From the NCBI RefSeq assembly GCF_023347255.1, contig NZ_CP094466.1, positions 1,240,001-1,304,000 on the forward strand: DNA of 64,000 bases, given 5' to 3'. Source of the DNA: Faecalibacterium sp. I4-3-84 (GTDB lineage: Bacteria; Bacillota; Clostridia; Oscillospirales; Ruminococcaceae). Position 1 is the stretch's first letter. Each line of letters begins with the position of its first letter. A model generated the notes under the pieces. The model searched no databases. It was not told the DNA's origin and was given only the letters and a program-made list of their open reading frames with translations. Below are positions 50,670-59,400 of this stretch, in pieces. Made by a program: the position numbers and the translations under genes.

Positions 50670-51599
50670 TTACTCCATCTCCTGATCTCCAAAAAGTCGT
50701 TCTAGTTCTTCATATACATCCTCTTCTTCATAAAACTCCATGTGTTTAGATATCTCTTTAAGCTTTCCCATGCACTCATTCAATATCTCGCTCATCTTTT
50801 CATATATAACTAAATTCGCGTCTATATCATGTGGACAATTATATTCATAATCTTGTACCATATCAGATAATTCTTCAAACGTTTTTATCATACAAGATTT
50901 GTTATCCTCAACCTCTTTCGGAAAATGTAGTTTTATAATAAGCTCTAACTTCTCTTTTTCCAACCCTAACCTACGGTTCATTTCTAAAGATCGTATGCCT
51001 CTGATTATAATCTCCTTTAAAACTTCATCTCCAGCTTTCATCACCGAATCATCTAGGGAATCTAGCCACCAGCCATCTTCTCTTGCTGCCTCGTCTAAAG
51101 CTCGTGCCATAAAGTTTTTAAATAACTGCACACCTTCTTTCTTTTCAAATAATAGAAGTAGATCAAAAAAAGCCGCATTTTGCGCTGTTATGTTTGTTTT
51201 AGCCCCCAATTTCAAATCGTGATCTACAAGTTCCGTTCCAAGAATCACTCTTAACCTAGCTACAAGCCTCTCATTCACCCTCTTTAGTCCATTTCCAACA
51301 TCTGGCACATCCTCCCACGCATCTTCTTCTTTTTGTTTAGCATTCAATTTTTCTTGCCATTCTACATCAGTCTCGTCATCGTCTGGCACACTCTCTATTC
51401 CAGCCTCCGATGCCCATTTCTTTCTACAATACTGATGGAATGTTATGCAGGTATTATCTTTTGCCGCCTGTTCGTATTTTAAAATAACTTTTTCCTTCTT
51501 CTGTTCAAGCTTCTTAATCTCTTTCGACGCTTTGAGTTTCGCCCTGTGTTTAGCTCTATTTTGCTTAACCAATTCGATATAGGCATTTTTCTCATCCAT
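50670..51599 (-). CDS. Hypothetical protein with N-terminal basic coiled region
   Basis: A 309-aa protein I cannot assign. Residues 10-50 form a lysine-rich coiled helix (NRAKHRAKLKASKEIKKLEQKKEKVILKY, shown here in part by its repeat of K/A/E). An acidic stretch follows (SVPDDDETDVEWQ), then a helical body and an acidic tail (MEFYEEEDVYEELERLFGD). AT-rich. GGAGG precedes the ATG. It stands alone with its own terminator, at the right edge of the accessory island next to ppdK. Confidence 0.65.
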   Translation of the reverse strand: MDEKNAYIELVKQNRAKHRAKLKASKEIKKLEQKKEKVILKYEQAAKDNTCITFHQYCRKKWASEAGIESVPDDDETDVEWQEKLNAKQKEEDAWEDVPDVGNGLKRVNERLVARLRVILGTELVDHDLKLGAKTNITAQNAAFFDLLLLFEKKEGVQLFKNFMARALDEAAREDGWWLDSLDDSVMKAGDEVLKEIIIRGIRSLEMNRRLGLEKEKLELIIKLHFPKEVEDNKSCMIKTFEELSDMVQDYEYNCPHDIDANLVIYEKMSEILNECMGKLKEISKHMEFYEEEDVYEELERLFGDQEME

Positions 51600-51623
51600 T
51601 GACCTGTCCTCCTAAAGTAAAAC

Positions 51624-51657
51624 CTCCCCGGCAAAACCATTCAGTTTCACCGGGGAG
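51624..51657 (-). terminator. Terminator of ppdK
   Basis: CTCCCCGG and CCGGGGAG form the stem; the minus-strand tail is GTTTTAC. It also reads in reverse toward the island. Confidence 0.78.
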
Positions 51658-51717
51658 ATTTATCATACGCTTATCTTCCCATGTTTTGCACGATTAGTGC
51701 ATCTTCATGCAACAATC

Positions 51718-54384
51718 TTACTTTCTGGGATTTTTAATGGCAGCCTGAGCGGCAGCCAGACGTGCGATAGGCACACGGAAGGGAGAGCAGCTGACATAGT
51801 CCAGACCGACATTGTGGCAGAACTCCACGCTCGTGGGGTCGCCGCCGTGCTCGCCGCAGATGCCCAGACCCAGATCAGGACGGGTCTCGCGGCCGTCGTG
51901 GGCAGCCATCTTGACCAGCTTGCCAACGCCGATCTGATCCAGATGCTGGAACGGATCGCTCTCGTAGATCTTGTTCTCGTAGTATGCGCCCAGGAACTTG
52001 GCGGCATCATCACGGCTGAAGCCGAAGGTCATCTGGGTCAGGTCGTTGGTGCCGAAGCTGAAGAACTCGGCTTCCTTGGCGATCTCGCCGGCAGTCAGGG
52101 CTGCACGGGGGATCTCGATCATGGTACCGACCTGATACTTCATCTCAACGCCTGCAGCAGCGATCAGCTCGTCGGCGACCTTGACCACAACGTCCTTGAC
52201 GAACTTCAGCTCCTTGACCTCGCCGACCAGCGGGATCATGATGTGCGGGGTGATCATATAGCCGGTCTCAGCAGAGACGTTCAGAGCTGCCTTGATGACA
52301 GCGCGGGTCTGCATAGCTGCGATCTCGGGGTAGGTGACAGCCAGACGGCAGCCACGGTGGCCCATCATGGGGTTGAACTCGTGCAGAGAAGCGACGACGT
52401 TCTTCAGATCATCGAAGGTCATGCCCATATCGGCAGCCAGCTCCTTGATGTCCTCGTCCTTGGTGGGCAGGAACTCGTGCAGAGGCGGATCCAGATAACG
52501 AATGGTCATCGGGCGCTCACCCATGATGCGGTACATGGCCTCGAAGTCACCCTGCTGGAACGGCTCGACCTTGGCCAGAGCAGCTTCGCGCTCTTCCACG
52601 GTACGTGCGCAGATCATCTCACGCACAGCCTTGATGCGATCCTCGGCGAAGAACATGTGCTCGGTACGGCACAGGCCGATGCCCTCAGCACCCAGATCCA
52701 CTGCCTGCTGTGCGTCGCGCGGGTTATCAGCGTTGGTCATGACCAGCAGCTGACGAGCAGCGTCTGCCCAGCCCATGAAGCGGTTGAAGTTCTTATTGCC
52801 GGTAGCGGCCACGGTAGCGACCTGCTCGCCGTAAATGTTGCCGGTAGAGCCGTCGATGGAGATCCAGTCGCCCTCGGCAAACTTGTGGCCATTGATTTCG
52901 AAGGTCTTTGCTTCCTCGTCGATCTTGACCTCGTTGTCATTGCCGCAGCCAGAGACACAGCAGGTGCCCATACCACGGGCAACAACAGCTGCGTGGCTGG
53001 TCATGCCGCCGCGGACGGTCAGGATGCCCTGAGACACCTGCATGCCCACGATGTCCTCGGGGCTGGTCTCCAGACGGACCAGAACGACCTTCTTCATCTT
53101 ACCGGACTTGACCATCTCCTCTGCCTCTTCAGCAGTAAAGACGATCTGGCCGCAGGCAGAACCGGGAGAAGCTGCCAGACCCTTGCCGACGACCTCGGCG
53201 GCCTTCAGGGCAGCGGCATCGAACTGGGGATGCAGCAGGGTATCCAGCTGCTTGGGCTCCACGCGCAGGACAGCTTCCTGCTCGGTGATCATGCCCTCGT
53301 CCACCAGATCACATGCGATCTGCAGAGCAGCCTGAGCGGTACGCTTGCCGTTACGGGTCTGCAGCATGTACAGGTGGCCGTCCTCGATGGTGAACTCCAT
53401 ATCCTGCATATCGCGGAAGTAGTTCTCCAGACGGGTCGCGATCTCAACGAACTGATCGTACACCTCAGGCATCTGATCCTTCAGGTGGCTGATGGGAGAA
53501 GGAGTGCGCACGCCGGCCACAACGTCCTCGCCCTGTGCATTGATCAGGTACTCGCCCATCAGCTTCTTAGCGCCGGTGGCGGGGTCACGGGTGAATGCAA
53601 CGCCGGTGCCGGAGCGGTCGCCAGAGTTGCCGAATGCCATCTGCTGCACGTTGACAGCGGTGCCCCACTCGTAGGGGATCTCGTTCATCTTACGATAGAC
53701 ATTTGCGCGGGGGTTGTCCCAGCTGCGGAAGACGGCCTTGACAGCCTCGATCAGCTGATCACGGGGATCCTGCGGGAAGGGACGGCCTTCGTTCTCCTCA
53801 TAGATCTTCTTGAAGGTGCCGACCAGTTCCTTCAGGTCATCAGCAGTCAGGTCCACGTCGTTCTTGACGCCCTTGGCTTCCTTCATCTTGTCGATCTCGA
53901 CCTCGAACAGGCTCTTCGGGACCATCATAACGACGTCCGCGAACATCTGCACAAAGCGGCGGTAGCAGTCGTATGCAAAACGGGCGTTGCCGGTCTTCTT
54001 TGCCAGACCCTCAACAGCCTCGTCGTTCAGGCCCAGGTTCAGGATGGTGTCCATCATGCCGGGCATGGACTGACGTGCGCCGGAACGGACGGAGACCAGC
54101 AGGGGGTTCTGGTTATCGCCGAACTTCTTGCCGGTGATCTCTTCCAGACCCTTGAGGTGCTCAAAGATATCAGCAGTGATCTCGTCATTGATCTGACGGC
54201 CGTCTGCATAATACTGGGTGCAGGCGTCGGTGGTGATGGTGAAACCCTGCGGCACCGGCATACCGGCTGCGGTCATTTCTGCCAGACCAGCACCCTTGCC
54301 GCCCAGAGTATTCTTCATGGTGACTTTGTCGCCGCCGAAAGCATCATTGCCTTCGCTGAAGTAGTACAGATACTTTTTGCTCAT
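51718..54384 (-). CDS. ppdK: Pyruvate, phosphate dikinase
   Basis: Interconverts pyruvate/ATP/Pi with PEP/AMP/PPi and serves PPi-linked glycolysis or gluconeogenesis in anaerobes. The 888-aa protein has the ATP-grasp start FGGDKVTMKNTLGGKGAGLAEM and the swivelling phosphohistidine loop GGMTSHAAVVARGMGTCCVSG. The TIM barrel PEP site follows (LCRTEHMFFAEDRI, MGHRGCRL, CGEHGGDP with the catalytic cysteine). ATG 54384 follows GGGAGGT. The final codons, LAAAQAAIKNPRK, recur in the dispersed repeats of this window. Confidence 0.96.
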   Translation of the reverse strand: MSKKYLYYFSEGNDAFGGDKVTMKNTLGGKGAGLAEMTAAGMPVPQGFTITTDACTQYYADGRQINDEITADIFEHLKGLEEITGKKFGDNQNPLLVSVRSGARQSMPGMMDTILNLGLNDEAVEGLAKKTGNARFAYDCYRRFVQMFADVVMMVPKSLFEVEIDKMKEAKGVKNDVDLTADDLKELVGTFKKIYEENEGRPFPQDPRDQLIEAVKAVFRSWDNPRANVYRKMNEIPYEWGTAVNVQQMAFGNSGDRSGTGVAFTRDPATGAKKLMGEYLINAQGEDVVAGVRTPSPISHLKDQMPEVYDQFVEIATRLENYFRDMQDMEFTIEDGHLYMLQTRNGKRTAQAALQIACDLVDEGMITEQEAVLRVEPKQLDTLLHPQFDAAALKAAEVVGKGLAASPGSACGQIVFTAEEAEEMVKSGKMKKVVLVRLETSPEDIVGMQVSQGILTVRGGMTSHAAVVARGMGTCCVSGCGNDNEVKIDEEAKTFEINGHKFAEGDWISIDGSTGNIYGEQVATVAATGNKNFNRFMGWADAARQLLVMTNADNPRDAQQAVDLGAEGIGLCRTEHMFFAEDRIKAVREMICARTVEEREAALAKVEPFQQGDFEAMYRIMGERPMTIRYLDPPLHEFLPTKDEDIKELAADMGMTFDDLKNVVASLHEFNPMMGHRGCRLAVTYPEIAAMQTRAVIKAALNVSAETGYMITPHIMIPLVGEVKELKFVKDVVVKVADELIAAAGVEMKYQVGTMIEIPRAALTAGEIAKEAEFFSFGTNDLTQMTFGFSRDDAAKFLGAYYENKIYESDPFQHLDQIGVGKLVKMAAHDGRETRPDLGLGICGEHGGDPTSVEFCHNVGLDYVSCSPFRVPIARLAAAQAAIKNPRK

Positions 54385-54491
54385 GCGTTGTTTACCTCCC
54401 ATTCGTGACTGCAGCACAGCCGCACCGCAGTCTCATCGTTTGCCTTGTCTTAAAAACTCGACCGATGAACATTGTTTGTGAATGCTAAACT

Positions 54492-54500
54492 ATTATACCA
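54492..54500 (-). promoter_or_regulatory. Extended -10 element of the ppdK promoter
   Basis: On the minus strand TGGTATAAT is an extended -10; no good -35 is visible. It gives a leader of about 100 bases before ppdK. Confidence 0.6.
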
Positions 54501-54564
54501 GAAAATCCATTCCTTTCCACCATGCAAAATCCCGAATTTGTCTGTTATTTTTTATGCAAATCCC

Positions 54565-54593
54565 TTGAAATTTGCCAAGTTTTAAGGTAGTAT
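54565..54593 (+). promoter_or_regulatory. Probable promoter of the GlmU-like gene
   Basis: TTGAAA and TAGTAT are separated by 17 bp. The 200-base leader contains GGATACAAC (54651-54659) and its complement GTTGTATCC (54710-54718), plus a short palindrome CGGATTATCCG, so it is probably folded. Confidence 0.5.
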
Positions 54594-54806
54594 AAAATGG
54601 GAGAAAGTTCGAGAGGTTTTTTGTTTTCTGACGCGGATTATCCGTCTGTTGGATACAACTTTCTATCCCTGTAATTTCAGCTTTTCTTTTTTGTCGGCGC
54701 AAAGCTTCTGTTGTATCCATCTTTGGATATGGATGCATCATTTTTCCGGGTCAGGCCTTATCATCCACCCGCCGGGAGCCGCCGTGCCGGAAGGGAGATC
54801 TATCGT

Positions 54807-55565
54807 ATGGAAAATTCTGTTTCTTCTGCTGCGCTGAATGCAGCGCGTGAGCAGCTGGATGCCGCCGAAGCCGCCCGCGAGGTCATTCTGCTGCAGCACA
54901 TCGCAAACGGCGTGATCATCGACAGCCGCACCGTGCAGATCGCACCGGACGTGGTCATCGCCCCGGGTGCCGTCATTCTGGCCGGTACCATCCTGCGCGG
55001 CAGAACGGTCATCGGTGCGGGCTGCATCATCGGCCCCAACACCCTCATCGAGGACAGCATCGTAGACGAGGGCAGCACCGTCAACGCCAGTCAGGTGTAC
55101 AGCAGCCACATCGGTCCTCACAACAACATCGGCCCCTTCACCCATGTGCGGGTGAACACCGTCACCGACTACGGCGTGCATCTGGGTGCATACGTGGAGA
55201 CCAAGAACTCCAACTTTGCCCGGGGCAACACGGTGAGCCACCTGACCTATATCGGCGACAGCGATGTGGGCAAGTACTGCAACTTCGGCTGCGGCACCGT
55301 CACCTGCAACTACGACGGCAAGGATAAGTTCCGCACCCAGATCGGCGATTACTGCTTCATCGGCTGCAACACGAACCTTGTAGCCCCCGTGAAGGTGGGC
55401 GATGGTGCCTACACCGCCGCCGGCAGCACCATCACCAAGGACGTGCCCGCACAGGCGCTGGGCATCGCCCGGGAGCGCCAGACCAATCTGGAGGGCTGGG
55501 CAGAACCCAAGATGGAAGCCTACATTGCCAAAAAAAAGAAGCTGGAAGACGAGCAGAGCAAGTAA
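54807..55565 (+). CDS. Left-handed beta-helix acyltransferase domain protein (GlmU C-terminal type)
   Basis: A 252-aa protein made of hexapeptide repeats with GlmU signatures: FTHVRVNTVTDYGVHLGAYVETKNSNF, then GDSDVGKYCNFGCGTVTCNYDGKDKFRTQIGD and CFIGCNTNLVAPVKVGDGAYTAAGSTI. These match the acetyltransferase half of bifunctional GlmU (glucosamine-1-phosphate N-acetyltransferase), including the CNYDGK active-site block. The N-terminal uridyltransferase domain is absent; only a helix of about 30 residues precedes the helix repeats. A separate uridyltransferase may exist elsewhere. The ATG lies 9 bases after GGAAGGGAG. Confidence 0.88.
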   Translation: MENSVSSAALNAAREQLDAAEAAREVILLQHIANGVIIDSRTVQIAPDVVIAPGAVILAGTILRGRTVIGAGCIIGPNTLIEDSIVDEGSTVNASQVYSSHIGPHNNIGPFTHVRVNTVTDYGVHLGAYVETKNSNFARGNTVSHLTYIGDSDVGKYCNFGCGTVTCNYDGKDKFRTQIGDYCFIGCNTNLVAPVKVGDGAYTAAGSTITKDVPAQALGIARERQTNLEGWAEPKMEAYIAKKKKLEDEQSK

Positions 55566-55587
55566 GCTGTCCGTTTTTCGCGTACAG

Positions 55588-55625
55588 ACCGCTGCACAGG
55601 ATGGCCCTGCGCGGCGGTTTTTGTT
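55588..55625 (+). terminator. Terminator after the GlmU-like gene
   Basis: ACCGCTGC-CAGG pairs with CCTG-GCGGCGGT (one G-T pair), followed by TTTTTGTTTG. Confidence 0.75.
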
Positions 55626-55732
55626 TGCAGGTGCATCTTTTTCGCTTATAATGTATATCTTTTTGCACGCGCGTATGTTATACTTAGGACTTGCATCGGA
55701 CAATTTATCACAAAAAGGAAAATATAACACTC

Positions 55733-56311
55733 ATGCATACAAATGACATCTGGCTGATCGCCGGTCTTGGCAACCCGGAAACAAAATACGACGGCACCCG
55801 CCACAATGCGGGCTATGCCGCGCTGGACTATCTGGCCGACAAGTGGGGCATTTCGGTCAGCAAAGCCAAATTTGAAGGCCTGTGGGGTCAGGGCGAAGTG
55901 GACGGCCACAAGGTGGTGCTGCTCAAGCCCCTGACCTACATGAACCTTTCGGGCGACTCCATCGCCCCCACGGCGGGCTTTTTCAAGATTCCTGCCGACC
56001 ACGTCATCGTTCTGTGCGACGATATCACCCAGAACCCCGGCAAGCTGCGCATCCGGCCCTCCGGCTCCGCAGGCGGACATAACGGCCTGAAGAGCATCAT
56101 CGCCCGCTTGGGCGGGGAGAACTTCCCCCGCATCCGCATCGGCGTGGGTGCCAAGCCCCACCCGGACTACGACCTTGCCGCGTGGGTGCTGGGCAAGTTC
56201 CCGGCAGAGGATGCCAAGGCTCTGAGCGGCCGCTACCCTGATCTGGAAGCCGCCGCAAAGCTCATCATGGACGGCAAGCTGAGTCTGGCACAGAGCAAAT
56301 ATAACGGGTAA
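55733..56311 (+). CDS. pth: Peptidyl-tRNA hydrolase
   Basis: Releases tRNA from peptidyl-tRNA that drops off the ribosome. The 192-aa protein has the catalytic histidine in LIAGLGNPETKYDGTRHNAGY and PLTYMNLSG. The catalytic aspartate lies in VIVLCDDI, and SGSAGGHNGLKSII with PRIRIGVGAKP follow. The ATG at 55733 follows AAAAGGAAAA. It lies in the usual Firmicutes order just upstream of mfd, with an inserted MITE-like palindrome between them. Confidence 0.95.
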   Translation: MHTNDIWLIAGLGNPETKYDGTRHNAGYAALDYLADKWGISVSKAKFEGLWGQGEVDGHKVVLLKPLTYMNLSGDSIAPTAGFFKIPADHVIVLCDDITQNPGKLRIRPSGSAGGHNGLKSIIARLGGENFPRIRIGVGAKPHPDYDLAAWVLGKFPAEDAKALSGRYPDLEAAAKLIMDGKLSLAQSKYNG

Positions 56312-56319
56312 AGCGGAAC

Positions 56320-56477
56320 GAACCCTCTCAGTCGCCTGACGGCGACAGCTCCCCCGAGGGGGGAGCTTTTCCGCATCACCCCATAAACTTTCCCTTAAAT
56401 GATAAACGAAATCTCTTTGTCAAAAGCTCCCCCTTTCGGGGGAGCTGGCATCGCGCCAGCGATGACTGAGAGGGTTT
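56320..56477. repeat. MITE-like palindromic element between pth and mfd
   Basis: About 158 bp with terminal inverted repeats AACCCTCTCAGTC (56321-56333) and GACTGAGAGGGTT (56464-56476). Inside are subterminal GACAGCTCCCCC-GAGG-GGGGAGC and AAGCTCCCCC-TTTC-GGGGGAGCT hairpins around an AT-rich centre. No coding capacity. I recall such elements as abundant in Faecalibacterium-type genomes (not checked). Either inner hairpin could terminate transcription; the 3' end runs into the mfd ribosome site. Confidence 0.88.
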
Positions 56478-56496
56478 CGAGAAAGGAGGTTTTTCC

Positions 56497-59400
56497 ATGT
56501 ACGAAGCCTTACTCAAGGCCACACCGGAATATCAGAAGATTGCGGCCAGCTTTGCACAGCCCGGCCCGGCAGCGCTGTTCGGTCTGCCGCCCGCAGGCCG
56601 TGCCCTGCTGTACGCCGCGCTGCAAAAAGACCTTGGCCGGGTGCTGTGCATCGTGACCCCCGGCGAGGCCGAGGCCACCCACTTTGCGGACGACCTCAAG
56701 GCGTTGGGCCTTTCTGCCGCCGTGTTCCCGCCCCGGGACTTTATGCTGCGCCCAGTGGAGGGCGCGGGCCGCGAGTACGAGTACCGCCGCCTTTCGGTGC
56801 TGGGCTCCCTTGCAGGCGGGCGGCTGAACGCGGTCTGCGTGCCCGCCGAAGCGCTGTTGCAGTACACCGTGCCCCGGGATGAATTTTTAAAGAACACTCT
56901 TACCCTCAAACCCGGCATGGTGTACAACCGTGAGGGGCTTGTGGCCCGGCTGTTCGCCGCCGGGTATGTGCGGCGCAGTCAGGTGGACGGCCCGGGACAG
57001 TTCAGTGTGCGCGGCGATATCGTGGATATCTATGCGCCGGATATGCGCCAGCCTGCCCGCGTGGAGTACTGGGACGACGAGATCGATTCCATTTCTTCCT
57101 TCGACCTGCTCACCCAGCGGCGGGACAGCGCACTGGAAAAGATCTATCTTTCCCCTGCCCGCGAGGTGCTGTTCGGCGATACCGCCGAGACTGCCGAGGC
57201 CCTGCGTGCCGCCATCAAAAAGGCACGCGGCCGGCACCGCACCGCACTGGAAAAGGCCACGGAAGCCGACCTTGCTCAGCTGGACTCCGGCCTGATGCCG
57301 GAAGCCATGGATAAATACTACGGCCTGCGCTATCCGAGCCCGGCCACCCTGCTGGATCATCTGGACACACCGCTGTTCATTCTGGACGAGGTGGGCGGCA
57401 TCCGGGATGCCCAGAAGGCCACCGAGTTCCGTCGCAGCGAAGAGCTGACCGGCCTGTTGGAAGAGGGTGTGCTCTGCCCCGGGCTGGATGTACTCTACCA
57501 GACCATGGACGACCTTGCCGCTGCCGCCCAGAAGCAGAGCACCCTGCTGTGCGAGAACTTCCTGCGCGGCATGAACGAATTTAAGCTGAAAGACCTCATC
57601 AACGCCGAGGCCTTTGCCGCCCCCAACTGGAACGGCGACCTTGTCTCCCTGCGGGAAGACCTTGACCCGCTCATTGCGCAGGGCTATGCCGTCACCCTGT
57701 TTTCCGGAACGCCCAAGGGTGCCGCCGCCCTCACCCGCGACCTTGCCGACAAGGGCTACTCCGTGAGCATGAGCCGGGATGTGCGGCCCACAAAAGGCAT
57801 CGTACAGGTGCTGCCGGGCCATCTGACCGCCGGGTGCACCTTTCCGTTTGCCCATGCGGCAGTGCTGTCCAGCCGCAGGCACGGTCTGGAGGAAGAGACC
57901 GCCGCCGAGACCAAAAAGCGCAAAAAGAACAAGAACGCTCTTTCCAGCCTTTCGGACATCAAGCCCGGGGACTATGTGGTGCACCAGAGCCACGGCATCG
58001 GCATGTATGCGGGCATCCAGCGGCTGGAAGTGCAGGGTGCCACGAAAGATTACCTGAAGGTGCAGTACTCCGGCTCGGACGTGCTGTATGTTCCGGTGAC
58101 CCAGCTGGACCTGCTGAGCCGCTACACCGCCCCCGGCGACGAGGAAAAGGTAAAGCTGGCAAAGCTGGGCGGTGCCGAGTGGCAGCGCACCCGCGCCAAG
58201 GTAAAAAAAGCCACCGAGGAAATGGCGCAGGAACTGATCGAGCTCTACGCCCGCCGCCGTCAGGCCACGGGCTACGCCTTCCCGCCGGACGGCGACTGGC
58301 AGCGGGACTTTGAGACCCGCTTTGACTACGACGAGACCGACGACCAGCTGAACGCCACCGCCGAGATCAAGCAGGACATGGAAAAGGGCTGGCCCATGGA
58401 CCGCCTGCTGTGCGGCGACGTGGGCGTGGGCAAGACCGAAGTGGCCCTGCGCGCCGCCTTCAAGTGCGTGATGGGCGGCAAGCAGTGCGCCATTCTTGCC
58501 CCCACCACCCTGCTGGCGTGGCAGCACTACAACACCATCCTCTCCCGCATGGAAGCATTTCCCGTGAAGGTGGAGATGATGTCCCGCTTCCGCACCGCAA
58601 AACAGCAGAAGGAGACCCTCCGGGGCCTGCAGTCGGGCAGTGTGGACATCGTGGTGGGCACCCACCGGCTGCTGTCCAAGGACGTGAAGTTCCATGATCT
58701 CGGCCTTGTCATCATCGATGAGGAGCAGCGCTTCGGCGTCAAGCACAAGGAAAAGCTCAAGGAGAACTTCATCGGGGTGGACATGCTCACCCTTTCGGCT
58801 ACCCCCATCCCCCGCACGCTGAACATGGCCATGAGCGGAATCCGGGACCTTTCCACCATCGAGCAGCCGCCCATCGAGCGGCAGCCCGTGGAGACCTTTG
58901 TGCTGGAATACAACGACGTGATCCTTGCCGAAGCCATGAAGAAGGAGCTTGCCCGGGGCGGGCAGGTGTACTACCTGCACAACCGGGTGGACAACATCGA
59001 AGCCTGCGCCGCCCATGTGAGCAAGCTGGTACCCGGCGCACGCATCGGCATTGCCCACGGCAAGATGACCGAGGAAGAGCTGAACCCCGTGTGGCAACAT
59101 CTGCTGAACGGCGAGATCGATATTCTGGTGTGCACCACCCTCATCGAGACCGGCATCGACGTGCGCAACTGCAACACCCTCATCATCGAGGATGCCGACC
59201 GCATGGGCCTTGCCCAGCTGTACCAGATAAGAGGCCGGGTGGGCCGCTCCGGCCGCAAGGCCTATGCCTACTTCACTTTCCGGCGGGACAAGACCCTGAC
59301 CGATATCGCCCAGAAGCGGCTCTCCGCTATCCGGGAGTTCACGGCCTTCGGCTCCGGCTTCCGCATCGCCATGCGGGACCTGCAAATCCGCGGTGCGGGC

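Noticed and set aside
51697-54408. A 903-codon plus-strand open frame opposite ppdK
   Set aside because: It is the antisense shadow of ppdK, produced by GC-rich codon bias; the encoded sequence is His/Leu/Gln-rich without domains.
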